Below, piece after piece: positions 50,680 to 63,981 of a stretch of 64,000 nt of DNA. Position 1 is the stretch's first letter, and each line of letters opens with the position of its first letter. The DNA is taken from the NCBI GenBank assembly GCA_013398955.1, contig VWPU01001241.1, positions 62,001 to 126,000 of the forward strand. The letters are read 5' to 3'. The notes under the pieces are model-generated. The model saw only the letters and a program-made list of their open reading frames with translations, had not been told where the DNA came from and made no database searches. Source of the stretch: Callaeas wilsoni (lineage: Eukaryota; Chordata; Aves; Passeriformes; Callaeidae). The position numbers were made by a program, and so were the translations under genes.

Positions 50680-52057
50680 TTGTCCCTTTTCCCCTTCCAA
50701 TCTAGTTTAAAGCTCTGTAAATGAGCCCTGGTAGCTCCTGTGCTAAAGTCCTTTCTCCCCTTTGAGAAATGTGTTCCATGTCCTGTAAGTGAGTGTATGA
50801 GGGTTATTTTGGATTCAAGCCGCTGCAAGATAAGAGGCTAATATATGCTTTTTGATCTCACTTTAATGCTTGTGTACTCTGATATTGAGCTGATAACAAA
50901 AATTTAAAAAATCCAGGTACAAAATAAAACTTTGAATGGTATGGGGCAAGGCTAAGTAAATGTTCTGTCTGGTGGACATGGTAGGATTAAAAAAAAAGAC
51001 TGTAGAAGATCCCACAGCAATCAGTGGGTGAACAGTGATATTTCCGGAGTGTCTCAGCTTTGAGGTTGACAGCAATGGCAAATGAGAAAAACAGACCATT
51101 AAGAGTGAAACATCCAGACAACAGTAGCCAACAATAACACCTGTCATGCCAACGCAAATATGGAAATGATACATATTTGATTGTCTTTGGTCACTGCCTC
51201 TGTCACTCAGATACAGGGATTAGATCTTGCAGAAAGTGAAGGAATTTCTAACAGCGAATATGTAATATCATAAACCACATCCGATTACAGATAAGCTGGG
51301 AATGTACAATTTAAAGCAGTAAATGACTGTGGGTGTTAAAAAGGGCTGGCCAGCCATCACTCCAACACAAAATCAAAGGCTCCATCATGATAAAATTGAG
51401 GAGAAATGCTGGTGCAGTCCTACGGACAATGGGAAAGGATTTAACTCTGCCATTATTAAGTATAACCTTTGACCTAATACAGTCTATTCTCCTTGGTAAA
51501 GATATTTTCACTAGACAGATATGTCAAATAATGAATTAAAATTATCCCTGTGTCATTTTGACCTATTGACTGGAAATGTAGCATAAAAAAAAATATTTTG
51601 TATAAGAAAACAGTTTTTGATTTCATATACTTGCATATACTTGGTATTACAAGCTTATCTGTTGTTTCTTTTGTGATTTTTCCTAATATGTATTACTCAC
51701 AATAGATAGTCCCCTGTTATACCAAAGGTGATTAAAACTGAGCGAAATCATCTGTTTGTTATAGTCAGTGGAGTTTTTTACCATTATTTTCAAGTGGGCC
51801 AATTTTTCACTCAACAGGAAAGAAAAGAAACACTTTAAAAATATTCAAGCTATAGCTTATAAAAAAGAAGGAAATGCAGCATTTAAGTAAATATCTGTTA
51901 TAAATTTTTGATATTTTTCAATAGATTGTCAATAGTGTGAATAGTGTTTCACTAAGTTGTTGAAAAATAAACATACGTGTTTTACATTATTTAAGATCTC
52001 TACTGTTTAGTAGTGCAGTGTTTTGCATAGGAAATGGCTAATTCAGAGGAACAAATG

Positions 52058-52099
52058 AGTTTATTTGCATTTAAAGAAATTAGTTTATTTGCATTTAAA
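52058..52099. repeat. Tandem duplication carrying two octamer (POU-type) motifs
   Basis: agtttatttgcatttaaa occurs twice with period 24 (52058-52075 and 52082-52099). Each copy holds ATTTGCAT, the octamer bound by POU factors. Confidence 0.85.
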
Positions 52100-53775
52100 C
52101 CCCTGACAAACTTTTACATTGTGGACTCTCAACCCCTTGAAAGGAAAAAAAAGAATCAAAGACATTAAAAATATACAAATACTGATAGAATATAAAGCTT
52201 TGGCTGTAAACCAAGATTAAGCAAGCATAAGCAAATGATAGCACTGCTTGAAAAAGCTTACATTACAAACCATTCCAATTGTTTTCCAAAATGTTTACCT
52301 AAATTAGTTGAAAGGCCACAATTTTATACAACCAGAAATTTTAATTAAGCCTTGTGCTTGAAGTGTTTCTGCAATTATTCCCTTTGGTTCCATTAGGATG
52401 TAGCCTCAATTAAAATGTATTGTTAATATTACAAGATAACACTTGCTGGTGGCACAAAATTAAAGATATGCCTCCTCCATGTAATTTTAGATTATTCCTT
52501 GCTGCGAGTTTTTGTAACTATTTTTTTGTCAATAATGCTTTTTTTCTATTCTCTTGCCAACGAAATATTTTTAATCAGTACACCCAAACACTGAGCCTCT
52601 GAAAACCGGCAAGTTCTACAAAATTAAAAACCTTTTGCACTCTAGAATTCAGTTAAAGCTTTTAGTTATTAATTTTTATTGTATTAAAATAACAAGTGAA
52701 AAATTAATAGGGTCTCAGGATTCTCTGACTTTAGGAAACAAATATTGTAACTGTGAGGGCAAAAATCGCCAGAATTTCATATTTCCACTTTAATTAACAT
52801 CATTAGTCCTTTCTCAGGTGATAATGTCCATTGAGGCCATGTATTTTCCCCACCAAGATTCTGTGTCTATTGTTGAGTTATGCATAAGAAATAAATTTAC
52901 CACATTAGAGTCTTCTCATGTGCATTTATTTATCTGTATTTTTAATGTCTTTCTCTTACTTAATAGTGTTATGCAGAACCATAATTGTTCCGTATTCCTT
53001 ACATTTGATAGTATGTAAAACTCGTGATTGAAAACACAATTTTTAATGGTCAAGTAGATTTTAGAACAAACTCTTGTCATACGGGGAGGAAAAAAGGAAC
53101 AGTTATTTTCAACAACCAATAAAAATATCACTTCTAAATGCATAAGTAACACCATATAAGCACATTATCATTTGTTGGAGGATTATTTTTTTGTAGTGAG
53201 AATAAGGTAAAAATTATATTTTTTTATTCAACTTACAAGTACTTTCCTAGGAATATATAAAAATTTGACCCACTCTATCCTTTTGCATAAAGCAAGTACT
53301 AGAGAGCTTCAGATTCCCCCAGTCCCACTCTATTTTACAAAATGCTTCTGACTAATTCTTTGAATTGTGGCCAATGGTTTGCAAATATTTAGTATCACAT
53401 TTTTCAGTATTTATCAGATTAAAACTACATCAGAAATAAGAATTTGTTTAGATTCACATTTAACTGGCCAAAATTTTTAAACATTGTACCAAAGCCTGCT
53501 ACCATATTTGTATAATAATTCACAAAATTAATTCCAGTATTCCTGTTAAAATAAGACTGTCCAACTCGCTGTGAAAACCCTTGAAGAGTCTGAAGTTCTC
53601 CTTTTCATCTGTGTGATGCCTCAGGATTTTAGTTTTTATGTTTTTCATATATTTGTAATCCTGTAATTCTTTAGTGTATAACTCTAAGCTCCACGTAGAG
53701 TGTTAGCTACTGCTTTTCCCATTTTGGTCAGACACAACAATTCCTCTCTAGGCCTGGGAATCAAGGACACCTCAC

Positions 53776-54063
53776 TGTTTCAGGCCCTGAGAAATGCAAA
53801 CAAAAGTGAGTTGAGAGGGGAGCAAATTTGGGGTAAATGACTTCATTACCTGAAGCTGTAATTGGAAGATTAACCCCCAATACGCAAATGAACAAAATGT
53901 ATAAAAGTATGAAAACCCATGACTCGTCGTCCATTTTTGGGTGTAGGCCCTGGGGGGCTTCGTCTGCCCTAAATGTACCTGAAGGCCCTTCAATAAATAT
54001 AACCACTTTTTATTCCCTTAATTTTGTCTGGCCTCTTTTTTTAAGTGGCCCATTAAGGCATCA
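53776..54063 (+). mobile_element. ERV solo LTR, short family
   Basis: It starts TGTTTCAGGCCCTGAG and ends TTAAGGCATCA. It contains a TATA box in atgtataaaagtatg (about 53898-53912) and an AATAAA in cttcaataaatataacc (about 53989-54005), followed by the 'ttaattttgtctggcctc' type tail. Layout and size fit a bird solo LTR. Flanking ctcac/tcatg may be a decayed target duplication. It opposes the MMP16 strand. Confidence 0.7.
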
Positions 54064-54501
54064 TGTGAGGACTCTCTGGGTTAGGGAGTGCGCCTTGTGG
54101 GTATTAGTGGCTCATCATGAGATGGGAGTTTCAGAGACAGGACCAAGACAGCCTTTGAATAAAGTATTTCAGCTCAGAGCCTGACCCTAGGAAGGATGAT
54201 GATTTCCTCTGAAAGCTGTCCCAAGGGAAGGAGGCAGCAGAGCATCAGTCTCACACAGCCAGAAAGGGTGGACATTCCCTCCCCTGCACTTCTCTTTTTA
54301 GTGTTTGTGGTGTTTGTGAGCTGCTGCCACATACCCCAATCTCCTCTGCCTGGTCTCTTTTTCTGAGCTGGAATGAAGAAGTCACAAAACAGTCTCCTGA
54401 CCAAATCTCACTAGCTATTTGCCTCTGACAGTCATATTCCAAAGGAGATGGAGCAAATGCTACTGGAAAATGAGTGGGTGAAACAGTCAAATTTCAGCAC
54501 A

Positions 54502-54545
54502 TTCACAGAATCACATAATGGCTGAGGTTGGAAAGGACCTCTTGA
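54502..54545 (-). mobile_element. Short CR1 3' terminus
   Basis: 'ttcacagaatcacataatgg' followed by 'gctgaggttggaaaggacct' is the antisense end of CR1. Only about 45 bp are recognisable. Confidence 0.75.
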
Positions 54546-57500
54546 GGTTTAGGGGGAGTATGAAGAAATACTCAAATCTTCCTTTGGAGCTAAGTGGCAA
54601 AAATAAGTGACAGAAACATTTTGGGAAGCTATGACTTTTTAGTGCTCATATTTCTGTTGCTACAAAAAGTTGCAGAAGGGACAATTTTTTTTTTTCTTAT
54701 TTTTAAATTGAAATTAAACAAGTAATCTGTCTTGCTTTTCTCTCAGGGAAAATAAAAGCAGAAGAATATTAGCTTTCAAGTTCAAGACAATGCCTCAGCA
54801 CAGCTGTTAAATCTACCTCATCTTCCTGAACTGTATTGCAATGCAAACTTGTAGTATGGAGGTAGTCAAGCAACAGGTACAATTGTGTCATGCAAAAAGT
54901 GATATGAGAAGAAATAATAATATATTTTGCATGTGAGGGTTTATTTGGGTCAAGATGGTGTGAGCAATTACAGATTAACAAGGTGGTAACACCCACCATT
55001 AGATGAAACATTTGTGTGGTGCACTCTCATGGGGTCCACAGTCAAAGACACCAGCGTTGAAGAGATAGCTACCATTCTGAAAAATCTGAACCACATGTAT
55101 TGTGCAACTGTTTGGCCTCAGAGGACAAACTGTATCTAATTAAAAGCAAAGCACATATGATGGACATGAGAGGCATTCAGTACCATCTGCTCTGCTACTG
55201 ATTAAATCCTTTTACACCACACTGTTTGCCAATGAAAACAGAGCCTTTTGGAGAAAAACAGTACTCACTCTCCTGACAAATCTAAAGCCTTGTTGAAGAT
55301 ACTGAGTCATACATCCTGGTAAGGTTACACTTCTTAATGGGCTACTACATGACTAATAGGAATTTTACTAGGCAGATAGTACAGACTATTAATCAGTTCA
55401 AGTTGCTTGTAAGTTTTAATAAGATGTATATCAATTATATTGATACCCTTGTAAATAAAGCCCTAAAAATATAGTTATGATTTTTTTTAAAGCTTTCTAT
55501 AAATAAAATTTACATATATATATAGATAGGTGTGTAGGTGCTAGATAATAGGTATTGCTATGACTGCAATCTTTCGAATTGTGTAATAAAGGTCAAGACA
55601 ACTTTTTAAAAAGAGAGACGATAGAAGGATTTTAAACTGAACTATTCTGGTACAATTATTACCCAGGTGATTACATTCTTGTCTAAATTTCTCTGCAGCT
55701 GGATGGAATATACTACCCACTTTCCACACTGTAAGGAACAGACTGTGCTTCCCATTTTAAGCCTGTGAAATGCGTTAGCTAGAAACCTTTCCTAGCTTAG
55801 AAGCAGATTGAAAGGCTGAGGTAACATTTGGAGAATATTTTTACATCTGTCAGTGAAAGTATTCAATTATCAAAACCAGACAAACTATGACTTTTTCACA
55901 TCCCAGCATGTCCCTGCTTTTATCCTTCATGACGTCCTACAATTTGGTTTTGTTTCATAAAATGATCATATATGTCCAGTTAGCTTGGTATATTATGATA
56001 CATTGAAATCCCCACTGAGTTTTTGCTGCTTTTCTCCTTCCTTTTCAACTTATAAACTGAATTATCTGAATTAAAGCAGCTCTCCTTCCCTGATTAGTTC
56101 AAAATTGGCAAATTCCATCACGTTGTTCTTTCTAACAGGTTATAAAAAATAGGGGAAAAGGAGTCTGCTCTCTGCATACTTAGATACTTCTGAACTACTG
56201 TTACTAGTCTTTTGTAGCTAAGATGTTAAGTGGTTTTCTCTCTCAGATCACAAAGTGTCTACTTCCTCAGGATCCTCTGCTGAACTTTCCCAGGCAGCAG
56301 TTGACAGCTCAGACACCCACAGCATGACATGACAAAAACCAGCTACACAAACAGACCACAAGAGCTCTGAAAAAAAATCTGCTTTCAAATACAGTGAAAT
56401 CAAGTCTCACAGTTTTCTTTACCTCTGCTTTTATTAGTAGCATTTTCCCTCTGTCTCACAGATTTTTAATTAGATTAAATAGACAATGCTAAAATGCTTT
56501 AAAAGTTCCTCATGTGTTTACCTCATATCAAGGAAGAGATTTTTTTCCTTTTGTGTTTAATGGCATACTCTATATAAATACACAGTTCTAAGAGGGGTAT
56601 TAAATGGAACCTATACTGTTATGTATGAAAGCAATTGCAGTCTAAACTGATGCCAAGGAGTAATTATAGCCTAATTACCTCGGCTTGTATGGCATGTCAT
56701 AAATGTTTTTACAATGGTTCTTAGCAGATGAAGAGTCAGAAAACAAATTTCTGCAAGTTGTGGAGAAATTACTAGAGTCCGTTAAGGCCTTCCTCAAACT
56801 GGTTCCATATTCTACCATCTGCAATGTGCAGAAGACATTACTCTGAGCTGTAAATGCTATTTGTCTGCAGGACAAAATTCTTTATCAGATACTTAAACTG
56901 CATTTCAACAAATACCCCAGTATATGATAGTAGTTAAAAAATTCTGTTCTTCAAGGAATTAACTTTTCCAACATGAATACTAAAACCATTAGAGACTGTA
57001 TAGGATCCATTCATTTGTTTCCTAGGGTTTTAGCATTAAACAAAGGACCAGTGCAAGCTCTATGAAATGTTCTTCTGTGAAACAAAAACCTGTGTCACAT
57101 AAAAAAAAGGACAGTGACCTGTGCCTCTAATTTGATGTTTATGAAGGATAAAATCCACATATTTAGTGCTTACTTTTCTAGATGCAACTTACGGAAGAAA
57201 GCAGGATTTTTTTAAATCTGCGAGTCTGAAAAGAACGTAAAGGAGAAGGATAACGACAGCAGTCACACCGTTTGTTGAAGAAGAGCTACAGGTAATTTTG
57301 TTGGCAAGGAACCAAGTATGAATTGCACAGGACACAGGAAGAAAGTGGAAGTATATGCCGCAAACTTCTTCACTAATGGATCTTTTCTGCAGACCCTAGA
57401 CAATGGGGTTCCTTTTCATGATGCACTAGCCCTGGAGGTACTCTCAGGAGACGTTAGTAGGACAGTACTGTTGGATACCACAGATTGACACACACAGTGG

Positions 57501-59767
57501 CAGAGAGGATTTTCATTAAGGGCAGACAGGGCCATACCGCTTTGCATAACTTGCCCAGATAAGGAAGACCTTTATTTTTTTCACCATTTTCATAATTTTC
57601 ATTTTTCTGCCCCAGGGGACTTCTAACTAAACATAAGAAGAAAAGATTGGAAATGAGTGTGAGAGCAAAATACTAATTGCATTGAGTATAAATACAGAAG
57701 CTAAGAAGCTATCCAAACATAACAACTTGGCACATGTGAATTTTGGCACAGAAATTCTTCTGTCCTGATAGCTCCTTATACCAATTCAAGCATGAATCAA
57801 ATAACATCAGTATTGATCAGTTGATGACAACTGAAACAAATAGTTACAATGTATTGATTTTAACAAACTTTTTTTTGCATAGCCAAACCTTACAGCTGGC
57901 AGGGACATTTAAAGGGCATCTAATTTAAAGAATTCTGGAAGAAATCCTCTTGGAAAAATACATTTATATGTCATTAATATGCATATATTTAATGTAAAAT
58001 AATTATCTTTTCCTTAAATCCAATCATTCCTACCAAAAAAGTTGATCTGCAAAATTATAATTTTATTTGGTGATCACTGGAGCATCTTTAGTAAGTTGAT
58101 TGCTTTGCTTCTGTGTTTAATATTTCTATTATATCAAGAAAAGTTTCCCTGTTTTTAATTTCTATAACCCTACAATTTTTATTAAGTGTTTCTAGGATTA
58201 TTACTTTGTCAAGGTGAAGGCAAAACAATAAAAAGGGATGGATAAGTGTAAATTGCATTTTCTCATTACGTTTAGTGCTATTCAGTTTTACTCTGGATAT
58301 ATCCATTTGAGAATGCCAGATAGTCTTGAAACCACAGACAAAGCCCATTAATTTGATTAAACATAGAAATTGTTTCTAATATTCTGATGCTCTTAAGTAT
58401 ACCTAATATCCAAAAGAAAACAATCTTGAAATTAATACTGTTTGTCATCTACTATGAAAATCCACAGTGTATCTCAACGTGTTAGATTTCATGCTCCAGT
58501 GTTATGCTTAAATTAGAATTTAATTATTCAAAAGTGCTCAATTTCTTCAACTCTGTGGCTAAGTTACCAAGCAATTTCAAGGATTATTTAAACAAGCTGA
58601 GCTCCTGATTTTGAGACTTGCCCATAAGAAAAAAAAAGTGGCTATGTTCAATTTGAAATTGGTACATGGCATACATGCTATTCAGGAGGCAGTAAAATCT
58701 GCCACAATGCAATAATTACAGACCTCTGGATAAAGACAAAGAAAGAAAAGGATTTAATTTGATTAGCCTCCAACTTTATTCATTTAATTCATCTGGGAAT
58801 TATCCAGCAATAATTCTTCCAATGAAGGTCATAATTCTTTAATTTTTTCCACCTGGTACGGTACTGTCACCAACTCCCTGTTCTTTACCTTTCCATGCTT
58901 GGCTCTCAGCCCATCACCCATGCCTTCCCAGTCTTCCCTCGCACTATCGTTAAGGGGCAAGGGAAAATGGGTTTGGGTTATTTTTGTTGTGACAGAACCC
59001 CCAACTTTGTTTCCTCCATTGCTGGATGCTTTCTCTGTGTTCAGTCCCTATTTCTGTTTGCACCTAAGAATTAATTCCTGCCCTTTTTCTGCTACATGCA
59101 GACACGCTGAGTGTTTCCTTACAACCTGCTCCACACCCTAGGATTCTGCAAAGTTGACTTTTCTAACTCTTCTCCTTTTCTGCTCCTTTTATATTCCTCC
59201 CTATACATCACTCCCAGCTCCCTCCCTCAAAAAACTTCAAGCAGTTAATAAAAATCCTTTAGCAGACAAAAATCTTCATTAGCAAATTAATGTACAAACA
59301 AGAGACTTAGGGCTCACTAAGTCAAGCATTCAAAAACATTCATTCTACAAACTCAAAATCTCTATACTTAGGGAAATCCCATTGCTTAGCAAGCTAACCC
59401 AAGGCACGCTTTGTTATGTTCCCAGGCATCCTGAGGAGAAAAGGGAAACTCTAGGACCCTAAAGAAATTAACCTCAACAAAGGTGACCTCTCACTTCCCT
59501 TCCTAACACATTGCTTTCATGATTGCAGTGACTTCATTTAGAGAGTCAGACTCTATACAAGAAATCTGTAAGCGTTCTGTTACTGGTCATTTTTCTCTGA
59601 GAGACTTTTATCGTATTTCCTCATTGGAATGATCATGAAAGGAATTTTAATTTTGGAACATAAATGCAGTCTGCAGCCTAGCAAGCATACACACTTTACA
59701 GTAAATATGTGGTGTTAAGGCAGGAAGCAGTAAACATATTTGAAGAAAACTTAATTTGTTTCCAATC

Positions 59768-59805
59768 AGACCAGATAAGAGTGATAAGACCAGATAAGAG
59801 TGATT
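59768..59805. repeat. 19-bp tandem duplication with AGATAA motifs
   Basis: agaccagataagagtgata is followed at once by a copy differing in the last base. Each has an AGATAA, the GATA-factor core. Confidence 0.9.
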
Positions 59806-61349
59806 ATTAATGGTGGTGAATATATTTATCCAGGAACACAGACTTGCCTAGACAGGAAACTTTGTATTAGTGGAACAGCATTTCTCAGTTTATTGATTTA
59901 TGTCTAAACTAAATGAGAATATGTTCTATTGCTCTTGAGGTGGATGACATGAGATTGAAGTAGGTATTTTAATATCCTGTTTAATGTCAAGTTAGAAAAT
60001 TAGGTTCTTCCTCAGCCTTTGAGTTTTAGTCATAAAAGACTGATGGTTCAGGACCTCCCAGTGTTTGACCATATACCATCTATTCAAATGGAATGGGCTG
60101 ACAGCCCCAGGCTGCAAAAATCCTTAGCTGTTTATGGGAAAAATATTTCCTGTCCACTGGATTGTGAAGGTAGCTCAATAATTTTGAATGAATTCACGTA
60201 AAACTATTTGTACATGTTATTTTAGATATACTAAAGAAAGTGAAAGCCTGGGTAGCATTGCTAATAAGATTTATCTGGTAAGATAGGTTATATAAAAAGA
60301 AAACACATCAGGGAGAAATGAGTCCTATCAGAAAGGACAATGAAATTGAACTGGGAGCTTTTTGGGACAGATACATTGCCTTTTCCTTGCACTTACACTA
60401 GTGCTGAGGAGAAAATGTTTATCTATTCAAATCAAAGGCACTTCTTCTCTGCCTATAATACTGAAGATTAAAAGGATCCTATCACACATTTACAAAACAA
60501 AGATCTCACACTTCCTATTGCTTAAGCCAATTTGACACGCTATTACTTCAAAAAACCAGCTTATCTTGTTGCTTGTTTCTGAAATTTTTGCACAACATTA
60601 CCTGTCAGCAAATTGGTTTAAGAGACTGAGCAATAATGATTCTGTAATTTTTCTTCAACATTCAATGCCTTTTGGAAACCATACTGCAGATCATCCTCCT
60701 AAAGATATCTTTCATGTACATGAGTCTTAGCAAAGTGCTTCTATTAAAAGGCTGCCTTTCAGTTCAGTTTGTTTATTTCAATTTGTTGTATATATACCAC
60801 ATTTTCAGCTCAGAGCAAGAAGATGAATGGAAATAAACAAAGACACACTTGCAGTAAGAATTTTGTGGCAAAGACCTTTAGTAAGATATTGTGGTTTCAA
60901 TGCAACCACAACACAATGACAAACTTCCTTTGTAAATGTCAGATCTAATTGTAAAGTTAAAATTATAGTTCCATGAAAAAAAAAGAACAAGTGCTGAAGA
61001 CACAGTATCTACTGTATGTTGGCATGTGGCTGTATTCCCAACAAATGAATCCCTATTCATGAGTTGATTTACACTTTTTATCTTTCCATAACATGTAGCA
61101 TTTATTTACCCTTACATTTTGAGGCATTACAGTTTCTGCTGACATGGGTATTTTCTTAAAATGAACATTACAGCAGTCCCCTGCTAGATGCTGAAGCCAT
61201 GTGTATGTTTATTTTTAAATTTTTTTCGTGAACTTTCTAACTGTGAGCAGGCTGGGAATGTAGAGTCATGATGAATGAGAGTTTGCTTTATAAAAAAAAA
61301 GAGAAATGTAGACATTTGATGTAACACTGAAAAATTCACAGCCTCCTAC

Positions 61350-61567
61350 CTTGAAAACAAACATTTCCCGGCGAAGAATAGCCAGAGTGTTGAAGTTCCC
61401 ATCACAGATGTTAGGCTTGGCTCCAGGATAGGAAGGTTTGTCACCAGTGGGTGGCCGGGGAGGTTTAGGTTGCCTGTCATTCTTTCGTGGGTCTGCTGGA
61501 GGGACAGAACGATGTGGGGGCACTGTTGGCAGAGGTCTCGTTGGTGGTGGTATCCTGTCAGGTGGAC
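61350..61567 (-). CDS. MMP16: MMP16 exon 6: hinge and start of hemopexin domain
   Basis: This exon encodes the proline-rich hinge that links the metalloprotease catalytic domain to the hemopexin domain of MT3-MMP, then the first strands of hemopexin blade 1. It is 218 nt: two bases complete a split glycine codon and 72 full codons follow. The peptide begins [13 protein letters not shown] and ends [12 protein letters not shown]. The cysteine in PNICDGNF (residue 54 of the exon) is the first hemopexin cysteine, expected to pair with the one in exon 10. The acceptor is tttttaaag|G, weak because position -3 is A and the pyrimidine tract is poor. The donor is AAG|GTAGGA. From memory, the hinge is about two residues longer than in human. 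The exon enters in phase 1 and leaves in phase 0, so skipping it would shift the frame. Identity as MMP16 rests on this hinge and on the matching exons 7-10. Confidence 0.95.
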
Positions 61568-61710
61568 CTTTAAAAATACAGCAGCAGGATGTAATATACA
61601 AGCCCACTAAAGGAAACATACACAACAAAAACCAGCTGTAAGCTGTACAAACCCCACAGTGAAAGGGGGATGAAAAAGTGACCTAACATACCTTTCTGAT
61701 GTTATTAAAT

Positions 61711-61925
61711 CATTGAATCATAGAATCACAGAATATGCTGAGTTGGAAGGGACCCATTAGAATCACTGAGTCCAGCTCTTGGCCCTGCCCAGGACACCCC
61801 AGGAGTCACATCATGTGCCTGAGAGCATTGTCCAAATGCTTCTTGAACTCAGCCAGGCTGGTGCTGTGACCACTTCCCTGGGGAGCCTGTTCCAGTTATC
61901 AACCAGGCACTGGTTAAAAAGGGTA
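61711..61925 (-). mobile_element. CR1 3' end fragment, sense to MMP16
   Basis: It begins cattgaatcatagaatcaca on the plus strand, then 'gctgagttggaagggaccca', and runs to 'gcctgttccagttatcaacc', the antisense reading of the CR1 3' end. Its terminal repeats lie about 140 bp upstream of the exon 6 acceptor. Confidence 0.9.
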
Positions 61926-62370
61926 TAAAGAATGACTACCAAAACCAAGGAAAATAATTAGTTTTCATTATCCAGAATCTTCCCTTATGGAACAACATTC
62001 CAATAATACCTTCAAAAGATGCTTAGGCCACCATCATTTCAGATGAGAAGTAGTTCAAAATAAATTATTTATCAACTGAGTAAGAGCTCTTAGCACAGAA
62101 TAATTTTCTCTTGTACAAATAAATGAAAAAAAAAATCTTGTTCCTTATAAGATCATCCTCAGTCAATAGATTTTCAACCTATAATTTTAATCTATACTCA
62201 TCAATTCACACATGCATATATATAGCATACCTGCTACTTCCTACTGACCAAATTTTTAGATCAAGTAATGTCATGTTCATTAGAGACAGGACATTCCCAG
62301 CTTTTTCCAGCATCTCTTGGTATGTACAAGAGTTCCTAAAACCGGACCTCAAATCCTAGGTGTGTATATA

Positions 62371-62384
62371 ACACACACACACAC
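62371..62384. repeat. (AC)7 dinucleotide repeat
   Basis: Seven perfect AC units in intron 5. Confidence 0.9.
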
Positions 62385-63912
62385 CTCATCACCTCCCTGC
62401 CATGATTCACGTATTTTCTTCAAGTGAAAAACTAAAACTCTGTAGGGCGATCTTAAAACATTTTTCTTCTTTCAAATATGTTATTTGTCATATTATATGA
62501 GTTTGATGAAACTACTATACCACTCATAATTTCTCCACCTGAAAGTCATCAGGCCATCCTAGACAGATACTGATCATAACCCTAATGGCATACTGAATGA
62601 CTTGAAATGAGTGTACTGGAAATGCCTTCCCCTCTCTATACATATTAGTAACATTTATTTTTCATAGGCAAAAAGATAAGAAGCTTCACTTGGATCGGTA
62701 AGACTTCTGGAAACAAGATGAATGTTTTAATTTTTGCTCACTCTATTTGGGCTTTCTCCAAATCATTTAAATATATAATATACTTTGACTTTACAAAATA
62801 AACACTGTTTGCATGACCACCTTCAGAAACACTTTTGAATTGTAAGACAACTCTTAAACTGCACAAATGGCATTTGAATTTCTGAGAATTTTATAAAGAA
62901 ACATACTTTATAAATAACAAGATGGATTATGTAAGGAAATCTTAAACTCGCCAAATGGTTGTCATGTAATTTAATAAGGCATTTATTTCATTCACAATTT
63001 TAAGACTTGTGACATACAGTTAATAACAGTATTTCAAGGAATACTGCAGACCAAAGTAATTATTTTAATAGGTGTGACATTTTTATTGAGGCATATGATT
63101 CCAGATCACATCTTGATTTTAAAGAGAGCAAAGGAATCAGTTTGCAGTAGCTCATATTGGAAAGTTTTTAACCCCAAATCAAACTTTTTTATGCCATTTG
63201 GTGGTGATGTCAGATATTACTTCCCAGGGGTAACACATTTCTCCTAATGTAAAGTCCACAGCTGTTCGAGCTTAGCAGCTAGTTTTCAGCAAAGCATTCT
63301 TGTCTAGCCCTTAAGTCTAGACTACCAACTTATGAGGTCATGAGAAACAACCTTCCTTCCAGCTAACCACACAGGAAAAAAACCCCACCAAACAAAACTC
63401 GATCAGCCAATAATTTTGAAATTGCTATTTATGATTTATGAAAATATAATCTGTGCTTCTTAGTATGATATTTTAAAAATCTTGTTACTATTACACCATG
63501 GAGGCTGCAGGTGTCTAGTTAGCAGTACAGTAATTCTACATGATCATAGTTGTCCTTTCTGGTAGGAAAGATAAAGAAGGAACAGCCCTCACAATATTCA
63601 ACATAAACATGACAAACTTTAAACAGGAAAAATTGGGTGAACAGAATTTAATCCAATGCAGATTTAATTAAGGAATATTAAGCAAGGCAATATCAAATTA
63701 TATGCACTGGATATAGAGCATTAACACAGAGATACTACTGATTTTTCAATTCTAAAAGTAAAATACATCTTTAAAGAAAAAAAAAGGCTATTTAGCATAT
63801 ACTAACAGAATCAAAGTTGTTAAAACCAAAACCAAAACTATGTCTTTCAAAATTTAAAGAATAGTAATATAGGAGTTAATGTTATATTTAACCCATAATC
63901 ACAATTATGTTA

Positions 63913-63981
63913 TTGTTTTGACTTTTTAAAAAAACAATTCAGTTGCCTTGTTTTGACTTTTAAAACAAAAATTCAATTGCC
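63913..63981. repeat. 35-bp imperfect tandem duplication
   Basis: Two copies starting ttgttttgactttt and ending ttgcc, period 35. They differ by a few bases in the A-rich middle. A third copy begins at 63982. Confidence 0.85.

Larger units (their letters stand above)
37423..61349 (-). other. MMP16: MMP16 intron 6, 23.9 kb
   Basis: This is the largest intron in the window, with donor GTAGGA and acceptor tttggcttccag. It holds two LTRs (38000-38542 and 53776-54063), CR1 fragments at about 45.0, 49.3, 50.1-50.6 and 54.5 kb, poly-A/poly-T tracts, small tandem duplications and one exon-like island (39352-39417). The stretches 38.6-44.9, 45.2-49.2, 50.6-53.7 and 54.6-61.3 kb otherwise show only AT-rich DNA. 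A pyrimidine-rich, GC-higher block at about 58850-59220 was not identified. Confidence 0.85.

Noticed and set aside
58850..59220. Pyrimidine-rich, GC-higher block that might be an LTR or retroviral remnant
   Set aside because: No matching ends, TATA/poly(A) pair or protein motif could be shown, so it was left unannotated.
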